Shown one piece after another: positions 1 through 9,560 of a DNA stretch of 64,000 nucleotides (the stretch's first letter is position 1; every line of letters begins with the position of its first letter). The notes below the pieces were generated by a model. It was not told the origin of the DNA. It saw only the letters and a list, made by a program, of their open reading frames with translations, and ran no database searches. The stretch is from Cyclobacteriaceae bacterium (GTDB lineage Bacteria; Bacteroidota; Bacteroidia; Cytophagales; Cyclobacteriaceae): contig JAEUUE010000075.1 in NCBI GenBank assembly GCA_016787605.1, forward strand, positions 124,001 to 188,000, in the 5' to 3' direction. The position numbers were made by a program, and so were the translations under genes.

Positions 1-3000
1 GCACGGTGATCACCTCAATGCCCTTTTCTTTGGCCATTTGGTTGATGCGGTCCACATTCTGGCTGATCGTAGTCTTCAGTTTACCCAGTTCCTCATCGAT
101 CTTACGGGTGAGCATCTGCCTGACTTCCTCGCCTTGCTTGGTGGGCGCGAAATCTCCGGCGGCTTGCTCGACCATGAGGTGAGCCAATTGGTTGTTCATT
201 TTGATGCCGTAGTTCAGCGGATCCTGTACACTGCGGTTACGGGTTTCATGAATGTTGTTTTCATGGAGCGTTAGCGCCTCTTCAAACTTTTTCACTGCGT
301 CCGCCAGTTCCTTGTATTGAGGATCTGTACCCAGCCGACCCTTCAGCGCCCCAAGGTCTTCCTTGATTTTGCGAATGTCAATAACCCCTTGGTTGGCTTC
401 GCTCACCTTGTCGCGCACTTTCACGAGGAATTCGAACTGCGCCTGGAATTCCTCTGGTGTAGTCTGGATACGGGGATCTTTCAGGATTTCAAATTCCTGT
501 TCCAGGGTCTGGCCGGAGGCGGTGAGGCGCACTTTGTACTTGCCGGGAACCGCACGGGGTCCCAGGTTGGGAGAACCATAGAAGACCATTCCCGGAAATG
601 TCTTGAAGCCCGGATGACGCATGTTCCAGACGAAGCGGTTTCCGCCGGCCTTGATGCTGAGTTGATCCGCCCGCTCACGCGCCTTGTTCGAATAGGCTTT
701 GATCAGCTGACCATTGGCTTCGAGGAATTCCAGCTTAACCTCTTCGTTGGCCGCGATGCTCTTCAGTGAAAAGTGGACCATTACACCACCGGGGTGATTT
801 TCACCCTCCAGTTTGCGGTTCACACCCCCCCATCCTCCGCCACCAGGCATGCGGTACGTAGGCATGGGCTTGAACAGCACCGCGGGCTTGCCGACCATTT
901 CCGAATTCAACTGGTGCAGCGGCGTGAGATCGTCGATCATCCAGAAGCTCCGGCCGTGCGTGGCGGCGACGAGGTTGTCATTCTTGATCGCCAGGTCGTG
1001 GATGGGTACCGGGGGAAGGTTGAGCTGAAACTTGCTCCAGCTAGCCCCGTCGTCAAACGAAACCCACATGCCTTTTTCGGTACCGGCATAGAGCAACCCT
1101 TTTCGCTTAGGGTCGGCCCTCACCACGCGCACGAATTCTTCCTTCGGGATGCCGTTGGTGATCACGGTCCAGGTCTTCCCGTAGTCGGTGGTCTTGTAGA
1201 TGTACGGCGTGTAGTCGCTGAATTTATAGGAACTGGCTACCACGTAGGCACCACCCACGACAAAGGGGTTGACATCGATGCTGTTCATCATGTTGTACTT
1301 GGGCGACATCGGCGGCGTCACGTTCTTCCAGTTCTTGCCGCCATCGGTGGTGACGTGCAGCAGACCGTCGTCGGAACCGGTCCAGATTTCATCCTTGGTA
1401 TATGGAGATTCCGTGATGACGAAAATGTTGGCATAGTATTCCGCCCCGGTGTTGTCCTGGGTGATCGGCCCGCCGGATGACTTCAGCGTTTCGGGTTCTC
1501 CGCGGGTAAGATCGGGACTGATGACTTCCCAGCTGGTGCCGCCATTGGTGGTGACGTGGAGGTAGTTGGAGCCGGCATACAGCTTCTTGGGATCGTGGTG
1601 ACTGAATACAAGCGGGTAGTTCCAGTTGAAGCGGTATTTCATCACCTCCACACCGGAACCGGCCGGAAGGAAGGGCCACACGTTTGTGCTTCTCTCCTGA
1701 CCGTTGTCCAGGTTCTGCATGCTCATGTATCCCTTGTAGTCGCTGCCGTAGATGATGTTGTTGTTCTGAGGGTCTGGCGCGAGGTGCGCACTTTCTCCGA
1801 TGCTCAACGCATCCCAGTCTTGCTCGGTGATGCTGGCGCCGTTCGTCCGGTGAGGGATCCGAACGCTGGTGTTGTCCTGCTGCGCGCCGAGAATGCGATA
1901 CGGAAATGAATTGTCGGTGGTAACCCGGTAGAACTGAGCAGTGGGCTGGTTGTGGTAGGTGGTCCAGTTCTCGCCGCCGTCGTTGGAGACCTGGGCGCCT
2001 CCGTCGTCAGCAATGATCATACGCTGGTTGTTATCCGGGTCAATCCACAGGTCGTGGTGATCGCCGTGTGGCGCATTCTTCAGCTCAAAAGTTTTTCCGC
2101 CGTCTTTGGAGACGCCATAACTCACGTTCATGACCCACACCTTGTCCTCATTTTGTGAATCGGCATAGATGCGGCAGTAATACCAGGCCCGCTGCAGAAG
2201 CGCACGATCCTGGTTGAGCCGTGTCCAGGTGGCCCCGGCATCGTCTGATCGATACACTCCGGGGGCTTCGGTGTTTTCGAGAATAGCCCAGACCCGGTTG
2301 GAATTCACCGGAGATACCGTGACCCCGATAATTCCATTGGTTCCTCCGGGCATTCCCGGGTTGTCAGATAGATTCTCCCAGGTCTCCCCGGCGTCGGTGC
2401 TTTTCCACAGTTTGGAATCCGGCCCTCCGCTGTCCATGCGCCAGCCGTTTCTCCGCATGTTCCAGGTCGTCGCGTAAAGAATTCTCGGGTTGTTGGGGTC
2501 CATCATCAGGTCGCCGGCGCCGGCTTTGTCGTTGACATAAAGCACCTTTTTCCAGGTCATACCGCCATCGACACTCTTGAAAACGCCGCGCATATCGTTG
2601 GGCTTCCACAGGTTGCCCATGGCGGCCACGTACACGATATCCGGATTCTTGGGATGGATGCGGATGCGCGAAATGTGGCGGGAATCGGGCAGGCCGATAT
2701 GCTTCCACGACTTGCCGGCATCGGTAGATTTCCATACGCCCCAACCACTGGACACGTTGTTGCGAAGTCCCTGTTCGCCTTCACCGACATAGATCACGTT
2801 CGGATCACTTTCCGCCACAGCAACGGCTCCGATGGTGCCGCCGAAGTACTTGTCGGTGATGTTGGTCCAGGTCTGACCCGCATCGTTAGTCTGCCAGACC
2901 CCGCCGCCCACAGCGCCGAAGTAATAGAGGTTGTTGTTGCCCCTCACGCCGGTCACCGTTGTGGATCGACCGCCGCGGAAGGGACCCAACTCCCGCCAGC

Positions 3001-3127
3001 GAATACCCGCATAGAGGGATTCGTCATAACTGACCGTAGCGGCTGCCGGCGCAGGAGATTTTTTCTGAGCCAGTGCCGGCAAGAAGGCAATCAACGCCAG
3101 CACCATTAACATTCTGAGCTTACCCAT
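1..3127 (-). CDS. Sortilin/VPS10-like multi-blade beta-propeller protein, 3' end beyond window
   Basis: Exported beta-propeller protein. The ATG at 3127 opens a signal peptide (basic MGKLR, hydrophobic core, likely cut at ALA|Q21). The frame then stays open for 1042 codons to the window edge. At least ten Asp-box (BNR) motifs of the form S/T-x-D-x-G-x-T/S-W are visible, such as TNDAGQTW, STDAGKSW, SVDGGMTW, SDDAGATW, TTDGGKNW and TTDYGKTW, spread over roughly the first 700 residues. A helical, charged C-terminal part follows. The downstream paralog at 3260-6445 is 1061 residues, so only a few residues should be missing here. Such proteins are often labelled 'glycosyl hydrolase' from the sialidase-type repeat, but no sialidase active site is evident to me, so binding rather than catalysis is the safer guess. 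It lies 132 bases from its paralog on the same strand. Confidence 0.85.
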   Translation of the reverse strand, partial: MGKLRMLMVLALIAFLPALAQKKSPAPAAATVSYDESLYAGIRWRELGPFRGGRSTTVTGVRGNNNLYYFGAVGGGVWQTNDAGQTWTNITDKYFGGTIGAVAVAESDPNVIYVGEGEQGLRNNVSSGWGVWKSTDAGKSWKHIGLPDSRHISRIRIHPKNPDIVYVAAMGNLWKPNDMRGVFKSVDGGMTWKKVLYVNDKAGAGDLMMDPNNPRILYATTWNMRRNGWRMDSGGPDSKLWKSTDAGETWENLSDNPGMPGGTNGIIGVTVSPVNSNRVWAILENTEAPGVYRSDDAGATWTRLNQDRALLQRAWYYCRIYADSQNEDKVWVMNVSYGVSKDGGKTFELKNAPHGDHHDLWIDPDNNQRMIIADDGGAQVSNDGGENWTTYHNQPTAQFYRVTTDNSFPYRILGAQQDNTSVRIPHRTNGASITEQDWDALSIGESAHLAPDPQNNNIIYGSDYKGYMSMQNLDNGQERSTNVWPFLPAGSGVEVMKYRFNWNYPLVFSHHDPKKLYAGSNYLHVTTNGGTSWEVISPDLTRGEPETLKSSGGPITQDNTGAEYYANIFVITESPYTKDEIWTGSDDGLLHVTTDGGKNWKNVTPPMSPKYNMMNSIDVNPFVVGGAYVVASSYKFSDYTPYIYKTTDYGKTWTVITNGIPKEEFVRVVRADPKRKGLLYAGTEKGMWVSFDDGASWSKFQLNLPPVPIHDLAIKNDNLVAATHGRSFWMIDDLTPLHQLNSEMVGKPAVLFKPMPTYRMPGGGGWGGVNRKLEGENHPGGVMVHFSLKSIAANEEVKLEFLEANGQLIKAYSNKARERADQLSIKAGGNRFVWNMRHPGFKTFPGMVFYGSPNLGPRAVPGKYKVRLTASGQTLEQEFEILKDPRIQTTPEEFQAQFEFLVKVRDKVSEANQGVIDIRKIKEDLGALKGRLGTDPQYKELADAVKKFEEALTLHENNIHETRNRSVQDPLNYGIKMNNQLAHLMVEQAAGDFAPTKQGEEVRQMLTRKIDEELGKLKTTISQNVDRINQMAKEKGIEVITV

Positions 3128-3259
3128 TTTCAAATCTTCCCGCCTGCCGCTATACCAATTACGTTTCTCAATCATAACAATCTTTGTTTTATTGGCCCCA
3201 CCACACCCTTGTACGGCGGGCAGGCAAATTTTCAAATCTTCAAATTTTACCGGAGGGGA
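3128..3259. repeat. Gap with GC-rich inverted-repeat halves
   Basis: The gap between the two sortilin-like paralogs holds CCCGCCTGCCG (about 3138-3148) and, some 65 bases on, CGGCGGGCAGG (about 3215-3225). The two are near inverted copies of each other (one half permuted), and each sits beside a run resembling CAAATCTTC. This could be a worn palindromic intergenic repeat. I see no exact TAnnTTTG promoter box here and no small gene. Confidence 0.3.
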
Positions 3260-6200
3260 TCAGTTATTGATCACCGACTCTTTCTTCTCCGGCATCAGCG
3301 CCGGCATGTTCTTCTCGCGAAAGACCCGGTTGTACTCGGCGATGTCTTTTTCGATCAGCTGATTCATCTGCATTTTGAACTTGGCCCACTCGGCCTGCAC
3401 GTCGCGGGCCCTGTCCTGTACGCCCTTGGTCAGACGAGGGTCATGGGTGTCGGCCACGCCGCGCAGCTGCAGGAATTCGGAGTTCAGCTTATTCGGGAAA
3501 TTGATGACATCCTGGAAGTTCTTTGAGCGCGGCTCAATGAGGTTGCCTTCCCATTTGTCGATCTTCTTGTTGAGTTCCTTGCCCATGTTGACGAAGTCTT
3601 CGGCCTCGGGAACATTCTTGAGCGACTCGTTGTAGGTCTCCACCTGCTTTTTCACCTGACGCAACGAGTTGACTGAGCGATGGAGTTCTTCAAATTGTTC
3701 ACCGGCGGTGCGAAGGAACTCCTGCTGCGCGGCCCACTCGGCTGCCGTAACCGTCACGTGCGGATCGGAGATGATTTCAAATTCTGTTTCTGAGGATTGT
3801 CCCTTGAACGTCATTTTGGCCTTGTACTTGCCGGGCGCCACGCGATAGCCGCGGTAGTCGCCATAGACATAGATTCCCGGCACACCCATGAGGGCCTCGG
3901 TACGGAAATCCCAGGCAAAACGGTTGACGGCAGCCTCCGCCGGGATGGTTTCCGGCGCCGGAGGGCCGCCGGGATAGGGCTTGAAGCTCTCATCCTTCTT
4001 GCTGGAATACTTGCGGATAGCCTTGCCGGCCAGGTCCATAATCTCCAGGGTGACTTTCGCGGTGTCAGCTTTTTCCTTGAGGTAGTAATCGAAGGCGACT
4101 CCGTTGAGCGGGTTGCGTCCGAGGCCGGGGATATCGCCGAAATATTCGGGGATCGTCACGGAGGAGAGGCGATACGTGGGCTTGGGGGTGAACAGTTTCA
4201 CCGTGGCCTCACCAAAGTTACCCTTCGTCTGCTGGATGGCACCGAGGTCGTCCAGGATCCAGAACGAGCGCCCGGCCGTGGAGGCCACCAGGTCATTGTC
4301 CTTGATGATCAGATCAGTCACAGGGACAATGGGCAAATTCAGCTGGAACCTGGAGAAATTGGCGCCACCGTTGAGGGAAATGTAGAAGCCCCGCTCGGAT
4401 CCTGCATAGAGAAGATCCTTCACCTTTTTGTCTTCCCGGATTACCTTGATGAAATCGTCGGCGTCAACCCCGGTCCCAATTTTTGTCCACGTCTTTCCAT
4501 AGTCCGTGGATTTGTATGTCATGTTGGAATAGTCGTTGAACTTGTAACGGGAAGCGGAGATGTAGACGGTTGCCTTGTCGTGCGGGGAGACCTCGATCGA
4601 GTGAATCATCGCCTCGGGGAGCTCCTTGGGCGTAATGTTGGTCCAGGTTTTTCCGCCGTCGCGGGTGAGATGAACCAAACCGCAATCGCTGCCCGTGTAG
4701 ATCACGCCAGGCTCATGGGCAGATTCGATTACATAGTAGATCGTGTTGTAGTTTTCGCCGCCGGCCCCTTCGTTCGTGATGGGACCACCACTGACATCCT
4801 GTTTTGTCGTATCGTTGCGCGTGAGGTCAGGGCTGATCACCGACCAGCTCATGCCGCCATCTGTCGTCTTGAAGAGTACGTTGCCGGCGTGATACATCAC
4901 CTTCGCGTTGTGCGGTGAGTTCACCAGCGGGGCGTTCCAGTTGAAACGGTATTTCATTTTCTTGGGCGCCCAGGCCAGGTTGATCGATGGATACTCCTGG
5001 ATGTCTTTTGATTCGCCGGTGCGTTTGTCGAGCACATCGATTTGGCCCTGGTAGCAGCCGCCATAGAGCAGCTCAGGATTGTTGAAGTCGTTGAAGGCCA
5101 CCCAGGCGCTTTCGCAGCCGGGGCCATTGATCCAGTCTTTTTCCGTTATGCCAAAGCCCCCGTTGCGGCTCGGCGTGGCGACCGAAGAGTTGTCCTGCTG
5201 TCCGCCATAGACCCAGAAGGGGAATTGATTGTCGACGTTGACACGGTAGAACTGCGAAGTCGCCTGGTTGTTGAGGGGTGACCAGGTGCGGCCCTGGTTG
5301 TAGGTGATTTCACCTCCGCCGTCGTCGGCGAGCGCAAGATTCTGGTTGTTCTTCGTGCTGATCCACAAATCGTGCGTGTCGCCATGCCCGACCCGTATCG
5401 TGGAGAAGGTACGACCACCGTCAATCGAGCGTGTCATTGGCGCATTGAGGACATAGACGATGTCGGCATTCACCGGGTCGGCAAATACTTCCATGTAGTA
5501 CCAGGAGCGCGAGGTAATGTTCTGGTCGGTGCTCAGCAGGTTCCATTTCTTGCCTCCGTCGTCGGAGCGGTACAGACCGGCCTTGGACTTTTCGGCTTCC
5601 ACAATTGCGTAGACGCGCGAAGGGTTTGCGCGCGAGACACTGATGCCCATCTTGCCCATCTCTTTGGGGAGTCCTTCATTGATCTTGGTCCAGGTTTCAC
5701 CGGCGTCGGTGGATTTCCACAGCGAACAGCCAGGACCACCACTTTCCACTTTCCACGGATAACGGCGATGCTGCCAGGTGGCCGCGTAGAGAATGCGGGG
5801 ATTGGTGAAATCCATGCTGAGGGAGGAGGCCCCGGTGTTGTCGTCGACAAAGAGCGTTTTTTTCCAGGTGGCACCACCGTCGGTTGACTTGTAAATGCCT
5901 CGATCGGGGCTCGGGCCGTGAACAGGTCCTTGTGCCGCGACGTACACGATGTCGGGATTGTTGGGGTGAACGATCACATCGGATATGTGGCGCGTCTTCT
6001 CCAGGCCGATATTCTTCCAGGTCTTGCCGCCATCGGTCGATTTGTAGACGCCATCGCCATAGGAAGTCATGACACCACGGACGGCGTGTTCACCGGTACC
6101 CACATAGATCACGTTGGGGTCAGTTTCACACACCGCGATGTCGCCGATGGAGCCGACTTTGAAGAAGCCGTCGGAAATGTTCTTCCACGTGGCGCCGCCG

Positions 6201-6445
6201 TCATCAGTCTTGGCGACACCGCCGCCAGTATAGCCCACATAGTAGACCATGGGGTTGATGGGATCGCCGGCAATGGCGTTGGCACGGCCACCGCGGAAGG
6301 GTCCTATGTTCCGCCATTTCAAGCCTTTGAATTTTTCGGCGATTATCGATGGCGAGGCCGGAGTCTCTGTTTTGGATTTGGACTTTTGGGCCATGGCCGC
6401 CGGAGCGACCAGCACGGCGCAAAGCACGAGCAAAAGGATACGCAT
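3260..6445 (-). CDS. Sortilin/VPS10-like multi-blade beta-propeller protein (paralog)
   Basis: A 1061-residue exported propeller protein. Signal peptide [19 protein letters not shown] is cut before Q20. Asp-box motifs recur across the first 700 residues: [64 protein letters not shown] and STDYGKTW. The start of the mature chain ([16 protein letters not shown]) matches that of the neighbour (RWRELGPFRGGRSTTV), as do later stretches such as DPNVIYVG and SGGPIT, so the two are tandem duplicates. The last 200 residues are helical and charged and end in ESVINN. The sortilin/BNR fold in bacteria is linked to surface or periplasmic binding; no enzymatic residues can be assigned by eye. The gap of 132 bases to the paralog leaves co-transcription open. 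Confidence 0.88.
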   Translation of the reverse strand: MRILLLVLCAVLVAPAAMAQKSKSKTETPASPSIIAEKFKGLKWRNIGPFRGGRANAIAGDPINPMVYYVGYTGGGVAKTDDGGATWKNISDGFFKVGSIGDIAVCETDPNVIYVGTGEHAVRGVMTSYGDGVYKSTDGGKTWKNIGLEKTRHISDVIVHPNNPDIVYVAAQGPVHGPSPDRGIYKSTDGGATWKKTLFVDDNTGASSLSMDFTNPRILYAATWQHRRYPWKVESGGPGCSLWKSTDAGETWTKINEGLPKEMGKMGISVSRANPSRVYAIVEAEKSKAGLYRSDDGGKKWNLLSTDQNITSRSWYYMEVFADPVNADIVYVLNAPMTRSIDGGRTFSTIRVGHGDTHDLWISTKNNQNLALADDGGGEITYNQGRTWSPLNNQATSQFYRVNVDNQFPFWVYGGQQDNSSVATPSRNGGFGITEKDWINGPGCESAWVAFNDFNNPELLYGGCYQGQIDVLDKRTGESKDIQEYPSINLAWAPKKMKYRFNWNAPLVNSPHNAKVMYHAGNVLFKTTDGGMSWSVISPDLTRNDTTKQDVSGGPITNEGAGGENYNTIYYVIESAHEPGVIYTGSDCGLVHLTRDGGKTWTNITPKELPEAMIHSIEVSPHDKATVYISASRYKFNDYSNMTYKSTDYGKTWTKIGTGVDADDFIKVIREDKKVKDLLYAGSERGFYISLNGGANFSRFQLNLPIVPVTDLIIKDNDLVASTAGRSFWILDDLGAIQQTKGNFGEATVKLFTPKPTYRLSSVTIPEYFGDIPGLGRNPLNGVAFDYYLKEKADTAKVTLEIMDLAGKAIRKYSSKKDESFKPYPGGPPAPETIPAEAAVNRFAWDFRTEALMGVPGIYVYGDYRGYRVAPGKYKAKMTFKGQSSETEFEIISDPHVTVTAAEWAAQQEFLRTAGEQFEELHRSVNSLRQVKKQVETYNESLKNVPEAEDFVNMGKELNKKIDKWEGNLIEPRSKNFQDVINFPNKLNSEFLQLRGVADTHDPRLTKGVQDRARDVQAEWAKFKMQMNQLIEKDIAEYNRVFREKNMPALMPEKKESVINN

Positions 6446-6524
6446 AACGATTTTGGGTTAGGAAATGAAATATCAGAAATCTTGGGGAGAGAAGCAGTGA
6501 AAGTTATAGGAATGGCATGAGGTT

Positions 6525-7091
6525 TCAGCCGGCGACGGACCAGCGGTAGGTGACCGTGACGTGTCCACCGCGGATTTCCCGTGAATGCTCGTTTTCCTGT
6601 TGAAATTCCGGCCCGAACCGCTCATACATGTTGATGAAGCCCAGGTGGCGGTCGGGCAGCCCGGTTAGTGACTGGCCCACCCGGGGCAACGCTGCCTTGG
6701 CCAGTCTCAGCCAGGGAGAGGCCAGGCCCAGCAATTCGCTCTCTTTGCCAAGCACTTCGTTGCCCAGGAGTTGCCCGATGTCCAGGAGGATCCCGCCGAT
6801 TTCACGGCCCGCACGCCGTGAGTGCATCACGAAAAGATGGGTGTTCAGTTCGCCGGCGGGCGGAAGTTCACGCGACAACAACAAAAGGCCTTCTGTGCCC
6901 TTCCCGGCGGGTTCAAAATGGACCTGGTTCTTCTGGTCCGGCACCACCAATACGGGTTGTTGAGGAATGACGGTGGCCACCAGTTCGTTCGGTTGCAAAG
7001 GATGCTCCGTCAGAAGAAGGAAATAGAGTCGCCACGAGGCTTTTGGTCGATGGATCTTGATCCTGGTGAGCTCCAGTTGTACCCGCGTCAT
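6525..7091 (-). CDS. Hypothetical protein, 188 aa
   Basis: I do not recognise this protein. The start was set at the ATG at 7091 (MTRVQLELTRIKIH) rather than further upstream, because upstream starts would run into the divergent gene at 7177. It has no signal peptide or membrane segment. The N-terminal half is beta-rich (QNQ/VHFEP-type strands, LLLLSREL). The middle is helical with many Leu (GGILLDIGQLLGNEVLG), and it ends in a strand HVTVTYRWSV. Arg and His content is high. Composition matches the neighbours. It stands alone between the sortilin-like genes and the divergent transsulfuration enzyme, separated from the latter by 85 bases. A cytoplasmic protein of unknown role is the most that can be said. 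Confidence 0.6.
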   Translation of the reverse strand: MTRVQLELTRIKIHRPKASWRLYFLLLTEHPLQPNELVATVIPQQPVLVVPDQKNQVHFEPAGKGTEGLLLLSRELPPAGELNTHLFVMHSRRAGREIGGILLDIGQLLGNEVLGKESELLGLASPWLRLAKAALPRVGQSLTGLPDRHLGFINMYERFGPEFQQENEHSREIRGGHVTVTYRWSVAG

Positions 7092-7176
7092 CGATAAAAG
7101 TTCATTCTTTTTTTCGGAATGGGAAAGCTGTGGTTGTACCCGGTGGAATTCGTCGCCGGGTTTTGTTATTTGCAGT

Positions 7177-8307
7177 ATGAAGAAGAGCGCCTCCAAAAGC
7201 ACGCTGGCCGTGCACGCCGGTACCCGCGGCGATACCCTCTATGGCGGCCGGGTTACGCCGGTTTATCCTGCTGCCGCCTACGACTATGAGCAGGAAGTGC
7301 GGTACCCCCGCTATTTCAACACGCCCAACCTGATGGCGGTGGCGGCCAAAATGGCGGCCCTGGAAAACGGCGAAGGTGCCCTGGTGTTCAGCACCGGCAT
7401 GGCCGCCATCATGACGTCCCTCTTTGCCATGGTGAAGACGGGTGATCATGTGGTGCTGCAGCAGGACTTATATGGCGGAACACACCATGCCGTTGTTAAT
7501 GAGTTTCACCGGTTTGGTATTCTATACACCCTGGTCGACGCATCCGATCCTAAGAATTTCGAGAAAGCCATTACGAAGAATACGCGGGTGATCTACATCG
7601 AAACTCCGTCAAACCCGCTCCTGAAGATCACCGACATCGCCGCCGTAGCCCGGATCGCCAGCCAACACAAGCTGGTGAGCATGATTGATAACACGTTTGC
7701 CTCCCCGGTCAACCAGAATCCCATTGACCTGGGCATTGATGTGGTACTCCACAGCGGTACCAAATACATCGGCGGGCATGGCGATCTGATGTGCGGGGTT
7801 GCTGTTTCCTCGAAAGAGATCATCAGCCAGATCAAGGGGAGCGCCATGCATTTCGGCGGCACACCCGACGCCCACACGTGCTCGCTGATTGAGCGAAGCC
7901 TTAAAACCATCGTCGTGCGGGTGAAGCAGCAGAACGAAAATGCGATGACGCTGGCGAAATTTCTTTCATCGGATTCGCGCATTCACCGCGTTTATTATCC
8001 GGGGCTGAAGTCACACCCGGGGCACGCGATTGCGAAAAAACAAATGACCGGGGGATTCGGAGGCATGGTTTCTTTTGAAGTAAAAAAGAATCCGGACCGT
8101 TTCCTGGACAAACTCAAGATCATCCAGCGGGCGGTGAGCCTCGGCGGCGTGGACTCCACGATTTGCTCTTCGGTGCGGACCTCGCATGCCAAGCTCACTC
8201 CTGCGGAAAGAAAGAAGGCGGGGATTTCCGACAACCTGCTGCGATTCTCGGTTGGGATTGAGGATGCAGAGGACCTGATTAAGGATATTCAACAAGCCTT
8301 GTTATGA
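7177..8307 (+). CDS. Cystathionine gamma-synthase/lyase-type PLP enzyme
   Basis: A 376-residue PLP-dependent transsulfuration enzyme (Cys/Met metabolism family) acting in the cytoplasm. Seen: the PLP-phosphate loop FSTGMAAIMT (71-80), the aromatic stacking region QQDLYGGTHH (95-104), the Asp that pairs with the PLP ring nitrogen in MIDNTFASPV (D171), and the Schiff-base lysine in HSGTKYIGGH (K196). The C-terminal SLGGVDSTICSS region and the RFSVGIEDAEDLI ending are typical. Sequence alone does not separate cystathionine gamma-synthase (MetB) from gamma-lyase or methionine gamma-lyase. The ATG at 7177 was chosen because the family's N-terminus (STLAVHAGT) begins right after it; upstream codons belong to the divergent intergenic region. 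TTATTTG ends 4 bases before the ATG and resembles a Bacteroidota -7 box. It overlaps the following GNAT by four bases (ATGA). Confidence 0.92.
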   Translation: MKKSASKSTLAVHAGTRGDTLYGGRVTPVYPAAAYDYEQEVRYPRYFNTPNLMAVAAKMAALENGEGALVFSTGMAAIMTSLFAMVKTGDHVVLQQDLYGGTHHAVVNEFHRFGILYTLVDASDPKNFEKAITKNTRVIYIETPSNPLLKITDIAAVARIASQHKLVSMIDNTFASPVNQNPIDLGIDVVLHSGTKYIGGHGDLMCGVAVSSKEIISQIKGSAMHFGGTPDAHTCSLIERSLKTIVVRVKQQNENAMTLAKFLSSDSRIHRVYYPGLKSHPGHAIAKKQMTGGFGGMVSFEVKKNPDRFLDKLKIIQRAVSLGGVDSTICSSVRTSHAKLTPAERKKAGISDNLLRFSVGIEDAEDLIKDIQQALL

Positions 8308-8753
8308 TCGTACGGGAAGCCCGGGTTTCAGACATGCCGTCGTTGCTGGACTTCCAGCTGAAGATGGCGCTGGAAACGGAAAACATTCAGTTGGAGATTC
8401 AGCCGTTGACCCAGGGGATGCAAAAACTGCTGAAGGATCCTGGAAAGGGAAAGTATTATGTGGCCGAGGAGGCAGGAGAGGTAATTGGCTGCCTGATGAC
8501 TACCTACGAATGGAGCGAATGGCGGTGTGGGACGATCCTATGGATTCAATCGGTGTACGTGGCCGCCCCCTGGCGGAAGAAAGGTGTGTTCAGGAGAATG
8601 TACCAGCACATTCATCAGTTGGTATCGGATGACCCGGATCTGAGAGGCATTCGGCTGTACGTGGACAAAACCAACGAGACGGCACAAAAAGTGTACAGTG
8701 GCCTCGGCATGAATGGCGACCACTATACCGTGTTTGAGTGGATGAAGCAGTGA
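8304..8753 (+). CDS. GNAT-family N-acetyltransferase
   Basis: A 149-residue single-domain acetyltransferase of the GNAT fold, using acetyl-CoA on an unknown amine. Seen: the beta strand plus pyrophosphate-binding loop in IQSVYVAAPWRKKGVFRRM (the R-K-K-G-V turn at about 92-97, corresponding to motif A), a preceding strand CLMTTYEWSEWR, and the late motif NETAQKVYSGLGM followed by H-Y-x-V-F-E-W near the C-terminus. The start codon overlaps the stop of the transsulfuration gene (ATGA), so the two are translationally coupled. This might point to a sulfur amino acid or related small amine as substrate, but that is inference from position only. Confidence 0.88.
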   Translation: MIVREARVSDMPSLLDFQLKMALETENIQLEIQPLTQGMQKLLKDPGKGKYYVAEEAGEVIGCLMTTYEWSEWRCGTILWIQSVYVAAPWRKKGVFRRMYQHIHQLVSDDPDLRGIRLYVDKTNETAQKVYSGLGMNGDHYTVFEWMKQ

Positions 8754-8757
8754 GGGT

Positions 8758-8785
8758 GTCAGGCTGAGCGAAGCCGAAGCCTGAC
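8758..8785. terminator. Hairpin / REP-like element between convergent genes
   Basis: Perfect 8-bp inverted repeat GTCAGGCT (8758-8765) and AGCCTGAC (8778-8785) around GAGCGAAGCCGA. It lies 5 bases after the GNAT stop and just before the stop of the convergent tpiA gene, so it could end transcription from both sides. There is no U-tract on either side. The core GGCTGAGCGAAGCCGAAGCC resembles a mobile intergenic repeat (CTGAGCGAAGTCGAAG-like) that I recall as common in several bacterial phyla, so it may be a REP-type insertion rather than a simple terminator. Confidence 0.5.
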
Positions 8786-8791
8786 CGGCAC

Positions 8792-9550
8792 TTACGCCCC
8801 TTTAATAATATCGACAAAGTCGCGGGCCTTCAGTGAGGCGCCGCCTACCAGGCCGCCGTCTACGTCGGGGCAGGAGAAAAGCTCGCGGGCGTTGTCGGGC
8901 TTTACACTGCCACCGTAGAGAATCGGAATTTTTTCGGACACTACGTTGCCATACTTTCCGGCCAGCTCTTTGCGGATCACGGCATGCATGTCCTGGGCCT
9001 GTTGCGTCGTCGCAGTTTTGCCAGTCCCGATGGCCCAGACCGGTTCGTACGCGATGATGATTCCAGAAATGGCCTCAGGAGCAAGATGGAAGAGTCCTTC
9101 GGCAACCTGCTTTCTCACCAGGGCTTCGTGAGTTCCTTGTTCACGGATTTCGAGCGGCTCACCACAACAGAAGATGGGGATCAATTGGTGAGCCAGCGCG
9201 CGATCTACCTTCCTGGCAAGTTGAGCGCCGCTTTCCTGGAAATACTGCCGGCGTTCGCTGTGACCCAGAATGACGTAAGGAATGCCGAGGGATTTTAGCA
9301 TAGCGGCGGAAACCTCGCCGGTGTACGCTCCTGATTCATGTTCGCTGCAATTTTGAGCGCCGACGGCGACCGGGGTATTGGCCGTCTGTTCTTTGGATTG
9401 CTGGAGAAAGGGGAAGGGCACGCAAAGGATCACCTTGGTCGGACTCTTCACCTCAGCTCCGTGAAGCGAAATCACTTCGGAGGTCAGTGCTTTTGCCTCG
9501 GCAGAGGTTTTGTTCATTTTCCAGTTTCCGGCTACGATCTTGGTCCGCAT
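8792..9550 (-). CDS. tpiA: Triosephosphate isomerase
   Basis: A 252-residue TIM barrel converting dihydroxyacetone phosphate and glyceraldehyde 3-phosphate in glycolysis and gluconeogenesis. All catalytic parts are visible: substrate-binding N9 and K11 in AGNWKMNK, the electrophile H97 in ILGHSERR, the base E169 in AYEPVWAIGTGKTA with the flexible loop right after it, and the phosphate-binding YGGSVKPDNA and GLVGGASLK near the C-terminus. Length is normal for the family. The ATG at 9550 was chosen because MRTKIVAGNWKMN is the standard N-terminus; an upstream in-frame ATG adds ten residues with no family match. It is the last gene of a minus-strand pair with the DUF6702-like gene (10 bases apart) and converges on the GNAT. 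Confidence 0.98.
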   Translation of the reverse strand: MRTKIVAGNWKMNKTSAEAKALTSEVISLHGAEVKSPTKVILCVPFPFLQQSKEQTANTPVAVGAQNCSEHESGAYTGEVSAAMLKSLGIPYVILGHSERRQYFQESGAQLARKVDRALAHQLIPIFCCGEPLEIREQGTHEALVRKQVAEGLFHLAPEAISGIIIAYEPVWAIGTGKTATTQQAQDMHAVIRKELAGKYGNVVSEKIPILYGGSVKPDNARELFSCPDVDGGLVGGASLKARDFVDIIKGA

Positions 9551-9560
9551 AAGTATGAGG

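Noticed and set aside
773-1480. Plus-strand open frame of 235 codons
   Set aside because: It is antisense to the sortilin-like gene and its translation is His/Val-rich with no domain pattern; such frames come from the GC-rich codon use of the real gene.
3797-4918. Plus-strand open frame of 373 codons
   Set aside because: Antisense to the second sortilin-like gene, which has repeated Asp-box motifs through the same bases.
7092-7176. SAM-type riboswitch before the transsulfuration enzyme
   Set aside because: Only 85 bases are available and no long paired structure or conserved core is seen.
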